A DNA stretch of 64,000 bases from a virus. Made by a program: the position numbers and the translations under genes. Location: IMG/VR virus record IMGVR_UViG_3300010354_000054, positions 1-64,000 of that record; one strand, written 5' to 3'. Positions 48,835-56,854 of this stretch are shown here, one piece after another. Numbering within the stretch: the first letter of the stretch is position 1; the number at the start of each line of letters is the position of its first letter. The notes under the pieces were generated by a model. It was not told where the DNA came from. It worked only from the letters and a program-made list of their open reading frames with translations, and searched no databases.

Positions 48835-49734
48835 TCACAAATTAGAAATTAATCTTCTATATTGAACATAACCTTCTGGCAATTTCCAGGAAGATACATC
48901 CGGTATGTTTGGTATTGCCTCAGATATGTTGTCGTTTATTGAGTCCAAAGGTAAAACTTGGCTTGCAATTCCGACATTTCTTGATATTACAGGAATATCA
49001 AGAAGGCCACATTCTATTAACGATTGAGGTCCGCCCTCTGTTCTTGCAGTAACTGGATATAGATCAAGACACTGATATAAGTCATTTATTGTGTCGTGGG
49101 GTGGTCTTTCAAAATAAGCATAAGGAATTCCTGCCTTCTCCAGGCGGGATATGACGTATTGTCTTCTCCAGCCCGCTAAAACTACAAACAAATCTTTCCT
49201 TTTAAGGAATAGTTTCTCCAAGTAGTCAGCTAGAATATCAGGTCCCTTTTCTAGCTTTGGGCTTTTTAAATCATGACCTTCTGTATCTCTTTGAAAAGAT
49301 CCAACCAGGTAAGCGCCAGCAGGTAAATTATATTTTACTCTTAGGCTTAATCTATCTTCTGTTTTTTTCCAAATTTTCTGATTAGCCCAGTAGGGTATCA
49401 GGTGTATTGGTTTGCTAGTAAGCGGTCTTATGAAGTCTAAAGTAGACTGATTATAGACGTGATAAACAGTAGTAATGCTATCTCTTAAAGCGAAATCATC
49501 TTTTTCTTTTTCCCCAAACTTTTCGGGAACTATATGATGAACTGTCGTTATTACTTTCTTAGTGGATAAAATGGAAGGTGGAACGTTCCTCCAGCACCAA
49601 TCTGCTAAAAGCCAAATAACATCTGCATTATGTGGGTTGTCTACACACATATCAGCATTGTCTTCGGTCCACTCCTTGACCATTCTATCAACTATCCATC
49701 CCTCTCCTGGTGGAAGAACATAGACTTTGGGCAT
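48835..49734 (-). CDS. GT4-type glycosyltransferase
   Basis: 299 residues. It has the GT-B pattern VGSFQRDTEG (donor-domain start), FVVLAGWRR and the acidic donor motif TEGGPQSLIECGLLDIPVIS at about 235-255. The N-terminal domain includes TTVHHIVPEKFGEKE. It is short but complete. It is part of the unbroken glycosyltransferase run and has no signal peptide, so it acts in the cytoplasm. Confidence 0.82.
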   Translation of the reverse strand: MPKVYVLPPGEGWIVDRMVKEWTEDNADMCVDNPHNADVIWLLADWCWRNVPPSILSTKKVITTVHHIVPEKFGEKEKDDFALRDSITTVYHVYNQSTLDFIRPLTSKPIHLIPYWANQKIWKKTEDRLSLRVKYNLPAGAYLVGSFQRDTEGHDLKSPKLEKGPDILADYLEKLFLKRKDLFVVLAGWRRQYVISRLEKAGIPYAYFERPPHDTINDLYQCLDLYPVTARTEGGPQSLIECGLLDIPVISRNVGIASQVLPLDSINDNISEAIPNIPDVSSWKLPEGYVQYRRLISNL

Positions 49735-49758
49735 AAAAGTAACTATATTAACAATCTT

Positions 49759-50688
49759 CTACTTTGTATTCGTCTTTAACTTCTGCAGAAGATGTACAAC
49801 TCTTCTAACATTTTCTTCCATGTCATGGATCTCTTCAGTTGCTGATGAATATGTCTCTATTCTTCTGATGAGGCTTTCTTTGTTGCTTAGACATTCTTTT
49901 ATTTTGCTTATTATTTTTTCTTCTGAGTCGCTTTCTTCTATTGATAGCATACTCTCTGACATTCTCTTGTCCATGTAAGTGGGTACATCTCCCACGGGCA
50001 AAACTTTCGAAAATCCAAACTCAACATATTTGGCAACTAATCTGTCTCTAAAATTTCCTGCTTTGCAAGTTACGCCCAGCCAGCATCTATCTAGCAGTTC
50101 TAGAAATTTTTCTCCATGATACTGGTGTGTTGCTTTTGAAGCTTCCATACCTGAGTGAGGTAGATAGGCAAATTTTACATCCGACTTGCTCAATGCACTT
50201 AGAATCTTAGTTCTTGTTGGATAATAAGACGCATCCATTTGGCCCGAAACAAGCACATCGATATCTTTGTTTGATATGTCTACCATTCTTTTAGATCCAC
50301 AAAGCGGTAGAGTAATAACTTCCAGCCCTTTAGACGATAAGAAATCTAAATTTCTCTTAGAGGGATAAGCATTTATGATAGTGTTAGATCCTACTTCTTC
50401 TAGAAATTTTAGCTGAGTTCTGTACAGAATTGCATCACTTTTGCTTTCGTCTATTGAATGTAAAACTTTTACACAGTTTAAAGACTTAAGTTTCTCTAGA
50501 CTCTTTTGAGATTCTACTGAGATATAGACGACTACTACGTCTTCATCTGATGGATTGAAATTGCTATTAAGAAAATTTGATTCAGTAAGTGCTATGCATC
50601 CGTTTTTTTCAAACGTAGATATCAAATCTGATCCGCTTGATTTACACGTGTAATCTTTTTGAGAGTCTTTAAAAACGTAGTAGATCAT
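49759..50688 (-). CDS. GT-B-like protein, probable glycosyltransferase
   Basis: 309 residues. Two Rossmann-like halves: DVVVVYISVESQKSLEKL early and DIDVLVSGQMDASYYPTRTKIL near 150. A RCWLGVTCKAGNFRDRLVAKYVEFGFSKVLPVG region follows, where GT-B enzymes bind the donor. The usual E-x7-E motif is absent. The call is tentative and rests on fold pattern and neighbours. It ends in a helical C-terminus. Confidence 0.6.
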   Translation of the reverse strand: MIYYVFKDSQKDYTCKSSGSDLISTFEKNGCIALTESNFLNSNFNPSDEDVVVVYISVESQKSLEKLKSLNCVKVLHSIDESKSDAILYRTQLKFLEEVGSNTIINAYPSKRNLDFLSSKGLEVITLPLCGSKRMVDISNKDIDVLVSGQMDASYYPTRTKILSALSKSDVKFAYLPHSGMEASKATHQYHGEKFLELLDRCWLGVTCKAGNFRDRLVAKYVEFGFSKVLPVGDVPTYMDKRMSESMLSIEESDSEEKIISKIKECLSNKESLIRRIETYSSATEEIHDMEENVRRVVHLLQKLKTNTK

Positions 50689-51617
50689 TTCAATAGTCTT
50701 TCAAATATGTCTAGATACTTGTTGACACAAGATTCAATAGAGACGTCTATGTCGTAAGTAAGGTCTTTCTTTTCAGGAAGATATTTTAGCTGAGTAACGT
50801 CTAAATCTGGTGGATTATCGTAATCCGTAAGCTGATATTCGTAAGGAATATTTTCTTTTAAGACTATTCCAAAACTTCCAAGAAGTTCTTTTGTGCCTCC
50901 GTCTTCGGAGCATATGACTGGTGTTCTTACAGATAGTGCTTCGACAACTGTATTGGGGCAATGATCCAACCAACCAAGATGAATCATCCAGTCTGATTCT
51001 TTGAATATTTGCATACAGACATCATGCGGTATGTTTCCTGTAACATACACGTCTTTTTCATTAAGTCTTCCATCTAAAGATCCCATTATCACGAGACAAG
51101 AATTCTTGTGAAAGTTATTCTTGATGTAGTTAAAAAGCTCTATATTGCTTTTTAACCTTTTTTGAGGATGCCAGTTAGCAGAAGACACAAAAATTTTTTC
51201 ATGTCTTTCTCTTAGATTTTTTATGGCATTTTCAGTCTCTTGACTAAAGCTTTTTGGCTGTGGACATCCATTCCTTATCACTGATCCTAGCTTAGGAATC
51301 CCCCACCACTTAGTAATCATACTTTTATCAAATTCTGATTGCCATACCACGTAATCAGCGGACTGGTATGTTGATTTTATACCCGTGTTGTTGGTATAAA
51401 ATTGATTAGGAGCAAACCAAATACCATCTATCCGCTGTACTACTTTCGGTGCAAGCGGTCTTCCTGATTTTTCTATAAAAACCAGAGAAATATCAGCATC
51501 TTTACCAGAAAAAGTGATTTCATGACCCAGCTCAATCACTTTTTCAGAAAATCTTTTTGCAAATGAATTAGGACCTGATCTAGAGCTTAAGTTAACATTG
51601 TCTAGATGTATTTTCAT
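50685..51617 (-). CDS. GT4-type glycosyltransferase
   Basis: 310 residues. The N-terminus MKIHLDNVNLSSRSGPNSFAKRF and WQSEFDKSMI are GT-B-like. FVSSANWHPQKRLKSNIELFNY (donor-domain start) and CPNTVVEALSVRTPVICSEDGGTKELLG (about 245-270) are typical of GT4. It overlaps both neighbours by four bases. It is likely retaining; donor and acceptor are unknown. Confidence 0.88.
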   Translation of the reverse strand: MKIHLDNVNLSSRSGPNSFAKRFSEKVIELGHEITFSGKDADISLVFIEKSGRPLAPKVVQRIDGIWFAPNQFYTNNTGIKSTYQSADYVVWQSEFDKSMITKWWGIPKLGSVIRNGCPQPKSFSQETENAIKNLRERHEKIFVSSANWHPQKRLKSNIELFNYIKNNFHKNSCLVIMGSLDGRLNEKDVYVTGNIPHDVCMQIFKESDWMIHLGWLDHCPNTVVEALSVRTPVICSEDGGTKELLGSFGIVLKENIPYEYQLTDYDNPPDLDVTQLKYLPEKKDLTYDIDVSIESCVNKYLDIFERLLK

Positions 51618-51970
51618 GATCTTCTCTTGACAGCAGAAATGAACACATCACCGAATACCGTTCCATTCATCATAGTTGCCAACAAAGCCAACTCTTTTGT
51701 CGGTATTTCAGTCGTTGTTGCTCGCTTCGTGAAGATTGAGGGATCTAACTCCTGGTTTCCGTTAACTGTTACGCTGTCATAATACATCTGAGAAAGAAGA
51801 TTGACCGATTCATTGCTAAGTGGAGTTTGTGTCTCTTTGACAAGTTCAGATATGGTGTAAAAAATGTCTCCATAAATTTCCATACACGTAGACTTATCAA
51901 ATTTCTGCTCTAGCCTTCTTTGAAGTCTATCATTTAAAAGTTTAGTAACTGCTTCGTGTATGCTTTTCAT
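51614..51970 (-). CDS. small unknown protein embedded in the glycosyltransferase run
   Basis: 118 residues, basic at both ends, with RLQRRLEQKFD near 20 and VNGNQELDPSIFTKRATTTEIP in the second half. It has no glycosyltransferase motif, membrane segment or metal site. The gene overlaps the following glycosyltransferase by four bases and starts one base after the previous one. It may be a conserved phage protein caught in the island or a small partner of the glycosyltransferases. The function is unknown. Confidence 0.7.
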   Translation of the reverse strand: MKSIHEAVTKLLNDRLQRRLEQKFDKSTCMEIYGDIFYTISELVKETQTPLSNESVNLLSQMYYDSVTVNGNQELDPSIFTKRATTTEIPTKELALLATMMNGTVFGDVFISAVKRRS

Positions 51971-52876
51971 TCAATTCACTTTCTTTAAAACTTCATAGAA
52001 ACTTTTTACACAAGCTTCCCAATTCTTAGGTAGCCAACAAGTGTTCTTAGAATATGATTTGCTTGACAAGATGTTTAATAGCTGATTGACGTCTTGGTAT
52101 ACGTGATCTTGACCTGCAAATTCCACGCATCCACCGCCATCTTTGTGAACATAAGTTGGTAATCCGCAAGATATAGATTCTATGATGTGATTGGGACCAG
52201 GATCAAATCTTGAAGCAGATACATAAACATCGTATTTACCAAGTTCTTCTCCTAGCTCTTTTCCAAATAAAGGCTTTACAACTTTAGCATTCTTGAAAGT
52301 TCCTCTTTCTCTGCCGATGTATGTGAAAGTAAAGTCCTGATTCTTTAAAGTCCACTCATCTATTAAATCATAGATGTCAAATCCTTTCATAACATTGTCG
52401 GACCAGTGATGTGTCACAATGTTTATCTTTTCATTCTGTAATTTTGGTGATTCTCTATAGATTTGACTGTCGACACCGTTGTAGATATAGGAGGCTTTTT
52501 CACCCAGGCTTTCTGCTTGAAAGTAATCGTATAGCCATCTGGAAACGAAAACTACGTGATCACAATGTCTTGCAATTCTTCTTATTGAATCATCTACACC
52601 TGTAGTAGATTTTCTTGCGTCATTCTCGTTTACCCTCATGACAAGTCTTACGTTTCTTCCATGAGATGCTGACATTTCTTTGTATCTAATCGCTTCATCA
52701 GCTGATATACAGTTGCCTTCTCTGCCTATTCCTGCGATTAAAATAACATCTGGTGATTCCGATATCTCTACAAGAGATATTCCAAGGCTTGGAAGAATGC
52801 TGTACATAGATTGTACCCACATATTTCCACCTCCCCATGGACCAACAACAGGCTTTCTGTTTATGTAGACTTTCAT
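51971..52876 (-). CDS. GT4-type glycosyltransferase
   Basis: 301 residues. It has GGGNMWVQSM near the start, HVVFVSRWLYDYF, YIYNGVDSQIYR and the donor motif RFDPGPNHIIESISCGLPTY at about 230-250. This is the standard GT-B arrangement with a short N-terminal domain. It begins in a four-base overlap with the GT2 gene. Function: adds one sugar to an unknown acceptor. Confidence 0.88.
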   Translation of the reverse strand: MKVYINRKPVVGPWGGGNMWVQSMYSILPSLGISLVEISESPDVILIAGIGREGNCISADEAIRYKEMSASHGRNVRLVMRVNENDARKSTTGVDDSIRRIARHCDHVVFVSRWLYDYFQAESLGEKASYIYNGVDSQIYRESPKLQNEKINIVTHHWSDNVMKGFDIYDLIDEWTLKNQDFTFTYIGRERGTFKNAKVVKPLFGKELGEELGKYDVYVSASRFDPGPNHIIESISCGLPTYVHKDGGGCVEFAGQDHVYQDVNQLLNILSSKSYSKNTCWLPKNWEACVKSFYEVLKKVN

Positions 52877-53598
52877 TCTACGTAGCCTCTGCTTCTTAGG
52901 AAGACAGCTTCGTCTCTTTGAAACCTTGCATCATCAGTCTGATAAGTTTCAGGAACGTCTTTAATCGTGTAGTGATACATTACTCTTGGAATAAAAACTC
53001 TATTGCTAGAATTTCTTAAGGCGGGCAAATAAATTGCCTGATCACCTGCTCGCCTTATGTAATTTCCGTCTTCGCCCCTAAAGTTTTCGTCCTTAACGTC
53101 TCTTAAAAGTTTCTTTCTAAATGTTTTTAGATGACTTGATACCCACGGGTGAGAATAAGGATCTGCATCATTTGACATTGGTCCGCTAATGTTCTTATCT
53201 GAAAAACTCCATCGATGTGCAGTCCAGGCAATGTCACACTTTGTGTTCTCGTAAGTGTAATTGATGATAGCAAGACCGTCTAAGTCTGTAAGCCAATCAT
53301 CCGCATCTATTCTGCAGACTATGTCTTCATCATTACACATCGATATTCCTTTTAGAACATTAGAGACTTCCCATTCTTTAGTGTCGTTCCAAATGGCTGT
53401 TGTTTTACCTGGTTTTAATTCTTCGAATTTTCTGACTGTTTCTTTTGCAGCTTCGCTATGATCCTTGTTAGATACATCATCTATTAGTACCAATCTCCAG
53501 TTATCGTAAGACTGACCATACAAGGAGTGCATCATTCTAGGTAGAGTTTCCGATGCATTGAACATCGGTGCTACAAAAACGAAGTTGTTAGACTTCAT
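52873..53598 (-). CDS. GT2-type glycosyltransferase
   Basis: 241 residues. It is a GT-A fold with the family start VAPMFNASETLPRMMHSLYGQSYDNWRLVLIDDVS and the DxD motif CRIDADDWLTD at about 93-103. It ends with GDQAIYLPAL. It inverts the sugar from a nucleotide donor using a metal ion. It shares four-base overlaps with the methyltransferase and GT4 genes, so the three are likely co-translated. Confidence 0.9.
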   Translation of the reverse strand: MKSNNFVFVAPMFNASETLPRMMHSLYGQSYDNWRLVLIDDVSNKDHSEAAKETVRKFEELKPGKTTAIWNDTKEWEVSNVLKGISMCNDEDIVCRIDADDWLTDLDGLAIINYTYENTKCDIAWTAHRWSFSDKNISGPMSNDADPYSHPWVSSHLKTFRKKLLRDVKDENFRGEDGNYIRRAGDQAIYLPALRNSSNRVFIPRVMYHYTIKDVPETYQTDDARFQRDEAVFLRSRGYVE

Positions 53599-54308
53599 AG
53601 TAGCTCCGGTTTTGTCATCAAAACTTGACCATAATCGACTTGATCGTCCGGTATTCTTCGGTCGTCGAAGAATATTCTTCTATCCATTATGATCAGCTCT
53701 TTTGTAGCATCTTCAATACTGTCTATTAGATCTCTGCATTGTATGCCGGGATCATTTTTTGTGGGCATATGATAGTCGTCGAACAATATGCACTTGTTCC
53801 ACTTGTCCTTAGTCATCTCCCAGTCAAATTTAGTCCCTTCATACGAATGATCTCCATCGATATAGACAAGATCAAATTTCTCATTGATTTGCGGGAGTGC
53901 TTGAGTGGAAGTACCCTTCATGAAAGTAATGCAATCAAACCAGCTTGAAGGGAATACAGACTGTAAGTTTCTTATGTGATTCTCATCGAAGTTAGGGTCA
54001 ACCGTTACAATTCTTCCCTTTATTCCCGCATCGCTAAAAGCTTTTGCTGCGCAAAAAGTTGAATATCCTCTTCCGAATCCTATCTCAAGCATTGACTCTA
54101 TCTTGTATTTCTTGATAAGCTCGCTTATTAGAATTCCTCTCTCGTAATTTGATCTATAGAAAGCACCGACTTTTCTATAGAGCTCACTTTCTTGACCTCT
54201 ACTTCTTTCAGCAGTAAATCTTCCAATTATATCGAAATCTCCTAGAGCAACATTCTCTACAGAAGTCCCTAGATCAATCAGCTTTTTTCTTATGTCGATA
54301 ATCTTCAT
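53595..54308 (-). CDS. class I SAM-dependent methyltransferase
   Basis: 237 residues. It has SAM motif I LEIGFGRGYST at about 74-84, VTVDPNF (motif II acid) and YIDGDHSYEGTKFDW near 150, the pattern of Methyltransf_24-type enzymes that methylate sugars or small molecules. An N-terminal helical part precedes the domain. In this island the likely target is a sugar hydroxyl of the growing glycan, often a capping step; that is inference. Confidence 0.88.
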   Translation of the reverse strand: MKIIDIRKKLIDLGTSVENVALGDFDIIGRFTAERSRGQESELYRKVGAFYRSNYERGILISELIKKYKIESMLEIGFGRGYSTFCAAKAFSDAGIKGRIVTVDPNFDENHIRNLQSVFPSSWFDCITFMKGTSTQALPQINEKFDLVYIDGDHSYEGTKFDWEMTKDKWNKCILFDDYHMPTKNDPGIQCRDLIDSIEDATKELIIMDRRIFFDDRRIPDDQVDYGQVLMTKPELL

Positions 54309-54323
54309 TTCTTTTTAGACTTT

Positions 54324-56231
54324 CTAGCTTGACATTATCTTTGGTTGCGTCTTTTTTACAACAATGTGTGGTGTTGATCGACCATCCCACTTTCTATGCC
54401 AAATCCATCCGCCTGTTTTTTCAGTGAGTAATTTTGCTCTTTCTTCTATCATTTCTTCGGTGACTTCTGACCAAGGCACGTCAAACATCATATTCGTTGA
54501 AGATGTGTCTTCAAGAGAACCATTAAAAAGAGAATTCCAATGACGTGTCCAGTAGTCTCTATAGAGTCTCATTTTTCTTGACATGTTATACCAAGAATAG
54601 TGATGAACACCAGGTATATTTTCAACAACTCTGTTGAACCAGTCTTGATAAACAGAGATTGCCTCCAAATTTCCAGAGACAGCAGCAATTCTTACTCTTT
54701 CTGACTCCTCCGTATGAAAAGTCAAATGATTGATAATTTCTCCGGTTACCTTGTGAATCATGTCACAGCCATCGGTACCTTGCAAAGCATAAACACCTAG
54801 TTTATCTTCTCTCCTCAAGTGTGAGGGTATTCCGTGCGTGATATGAGGAAGATTTCTACTCAGTCTCCATTTCCAGGGCTGAATGTCTGCTCGAACCTTT
54901 TCTGGTCCTCCCCAGTATTCTATGACTGGAAGTGAAAGAATTTCTACATTGGCGGGGAATTTGCTACAGAGGTCTACAATCTTTTGATAATCTTCTTCGT
55001 GAACAACTTCGTCAGAGTCCATCTGCCAGCAAAATTCAGACGTGCACATAGATCTTGCTTCTGCCTTCTGCATACCGTCAAAAACAGCATGTCTTGGGTG
55101 AGACCAGTCTCTTTGTACCTTTTTTACTTTTAGACGAGGATCTTGTCTGGAGATCTTCTCGAGATTTTCTAGAGTTCCGTCAGTGCTACCGCCGTCTACA
55201 ACACAAACTTCGTCACAAAATCCAAGCATGGATTTGATAGATTGCTCGTATGGGTATCCCTGCTTTTCACAGTTATAAGTAGTGATGTAACCACTAATCG
55301 TAGGCTTCTTGTTCATAATTTTAGTTATCGCTTTCCAGAAAAGATCTGGTGATACACTTAGGTACTCTTCGATCGAATCCAAATCATCTGTTGCAAACCA
55401 TGTTTCATCTTTGTGCTGAACGTTTTCATTAATATGAAGTTTGCATCCCAAAAGTTTTGCTTCTATGACCATTCTTGGACATGTGTCTCCGCCTGAAGGC
55501 AAGTAGACAAATCCTTCTGCCGCAGCCATTTTTGCCAAGAGCTGTTCATAAGGAACATCCCAAACTATTTCATAGTTTTTCTTATTTTCTTCACACCAAG
55601 TCTTTGCTGCCTCAAATCCTTTTACCCACGACTGAGATCCCAAAACAATCCAACCATTACGTTCATCTTCTTTGATAGTCTCTCTCAAAAGTTTAAGAAT
55701 TCCAAGAGTTTTTCTGGAGAATACAGAAGATAAAACGATGTTGTCTTTTTCAGCAAGAAAAGGAAAAAGAGTGTGATATCTTTCTTTTTGCTTCTCTGAC
55801 ATCCACCACATAGACTGAGCGCCGTAGTAGAAAGCTGATATCAGTTTTCCATTCATCTGATTGTGACAGTCGCAAAGAAGTCCTGTAGAAACCTGATGTT
55901 TCTCGGGAGATCTAAACTTACAATACTTGTAGTCGTACTCAAGAATAGAATATTTGAGATTTGCAACGATGCTTGGAATTAGCTCTGGGTTCATTTGAGA
56001 AAAGTTACCAAATAACCAGAACTTTTTAAGTCCTTGATTCAATACTGAAAGATTGACATCTTTTGCGTAGATCTTTTGAATCTTGTAGGGTGATCTTTGA
56101 ATTATCGCTTCCGATGTCATCTCTGCACCACCAGCGTAATCTTCTTCAAATAGATCAGCTACAAATACTACTTCTGTATCATCTCTGATTAGTTTATTTG
56201 GATTTATAAAGATCTGATCTTTAAAATTCAT
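54324..56231 (-). CDS. two-domain glycosyltransferase, GT4-like plus GT2
   Basis: About 635 residues from the ATG at 56231 (GAGAAA upstream). A TTG at 56246 would add five residues. The first half is GT-B-like: FEEDYAGGAEMTSEAII, WIVLGSQSWVKGFEAAKTW, FVYLPSGGDTCPRMVIEAKLLG. The second half is GT2: ISGYITTYNCEKQGYPYEQSI, VVDGGSTDGT and a CWQMDSDEVVHEED donor site, then an extension with ITHGIPSHLRRED. It is the first gene of the leftward block. A fusion of two transferases may add two sugars in order. The substrates are unknown. Confidence 0.85.
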   Translation of the reverse strand: MNFKDQIFINPNKLIRDDTEVVFVADLFEEDYAGGAEMTSEAIIQRSPYKIQKIYAKDVNLSVLNQGLKKFWLFGNFSQMNPELIPSIVANLKYSILEYDYKYCKFRSPEKHQVSTGLLCDCHNQMNGKLISAFYYGAQSMWWMSEKQKERYHTLFPFLAEKDNIVLSSVFSRKTLGILKLLRETIKEDERNGWIVLGSQSWVKGFEAAKTWCEENKKNYEIVWDVPYEQLLAKMAAAEGFVYLPSGGDTCPRMVIEAKLLGCKLHINENVQHKDETWFATDDLDSIEEYLSVSPDLFWKAITKIMNKKPTISGYITTYNCEKQGYPYEQSIKSMLGFCDEVCVVDGGSTDGTLENLEKISRQDPRLKVKKVQRDWSHPRHAVFDGMQKAEARSMCTSEFCWQMDSDEVVHEEDYQKIVDLCSKFPANVEILSLPVIEYWGGPEKVRADIQPWKWRLSRNLPHITHGIPSHLRREDKLGVYALQGTDGCDMIHKVTGEIINHLTFHTEESERVRIAAVSGNLEAISVYQDWFNRVVENIPGVHHYSWYNMSRKMRLYRDYWTRHWNSLFNGSLEDTSSTNMMFDVPWSEVTEEMIEERAKLLTEKTGGWIWHRKWDGRSTPHIVVKKTQPKIMSS

Positions 56232-56306
56232 AATTTCATTTCTCAAATTTCTAAATTTATTTCTATTTAACAGAGATAGAAATTACTGTCCCAGGGAGAA
56301 ATGTAT
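56232..56306. promoter_or_regulatory. divergent promoter region between leftward and rightward blocks
   Basis: An AT-rich gap of 75 bases separating the two divergent transcription units. Read leftward it contains TTAAATAGAAATAAATTTAG, with AATAAAT close to a T4-type late -10 box, about 30 bases before the ATG at 56231. Read rightward a ribosome site (GGAG, 56295-56298) is clear, but no strong promoter is seen. Confidence 0.35.
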
Positions 56307-56822
56307 ATGAAGAAAAAATCAACTGCGAAGAATCCTGTATCTACAAACAGTTCTTCTACAAATCATAAGCAAACTCTCAGTGAGATTCAGAAAAAGCTTG
56401 CTAGTAGTGCAGCTCTGAACGGTGGATTTGACACTCTTTTATTTAAGATCGACAAGATTGAACAAAGTCAAGGTAACCTGGTTACAAAGGTTGACAAGAT
56501 ACACGAAGCAATCTATGATCCTCAGGATGGTATTTTTTCTAAACTCTCAGAGTACAGACTTAACAATACGAATGAAGTAAACGACGTTAAACAAAAAATA
56601 ACAGAACTTCAAGTCTGGAAGATTCACTCTGAAAGAGACGATATGAGAGATGACAGAGCAGTGGAAATTGCAACTAAAAAAATTGCTGTTCTTGAGAACT
56701 CTGTTAATTCTCTTTCAAAGAGCAAAGAAGCAGCCTGGTCAATACTTCGCTGGCTCTTTGTTGCTGTGGGAGGAGCTCTAGTTACTTTTATTTTTGATTG
56801 GGCTCAAAAGAGATTTAATTGA
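56307..56822 (+). CDS. coiled-coil protein with C-terminal membrane anchor (XhlA-like layout)
   Basis: 171 residues from the second ATG (56307), eight bases after GGAG. The ATG at 56301 is only two bases from it. A basic, Ser-rich N-terminus leads to a long coiled coil (about 35-125) and one hydrophobic segment near the end (ILRWLFVAVGGALVTFIF) with a basic tail. This is the layout of XhlA-type holin-associated proteins, but the sequence match is not strong. It could also tether another factor to the membrane. It is the first rightward gene, divergent from the glycan island. Confidence 0.72.
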   Translation: MKKKSTAKNPVSTNSSSTNHKQTLSEIQKKLASSAALNGGFDTLLFKIDKIEQSQGNLVTKVDKIHEAIYDPQDGIFSKLSEYRLNNTNEVNDVKQKITELQVWKIHSERDDMRDDRAVEIATKKIAVLENSVNSLSKSKEAAWSILRWLFVAVGGALVTFIFDWAQKRFN

Positions 56823-56854
56823 CCAAAACAAGTATAAGTTGTTAGAATCTTGAT

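Noticed and set aside
36383-56231. DNA-base glucosyltransferases (as in T4) among the transferases
   Set aside because: No hydroxymethylase or T4 alpha/beta-glucosyltransferase motif was seen; the presence of Galf, amino-sugar and methyl steps points to a surface glycan.
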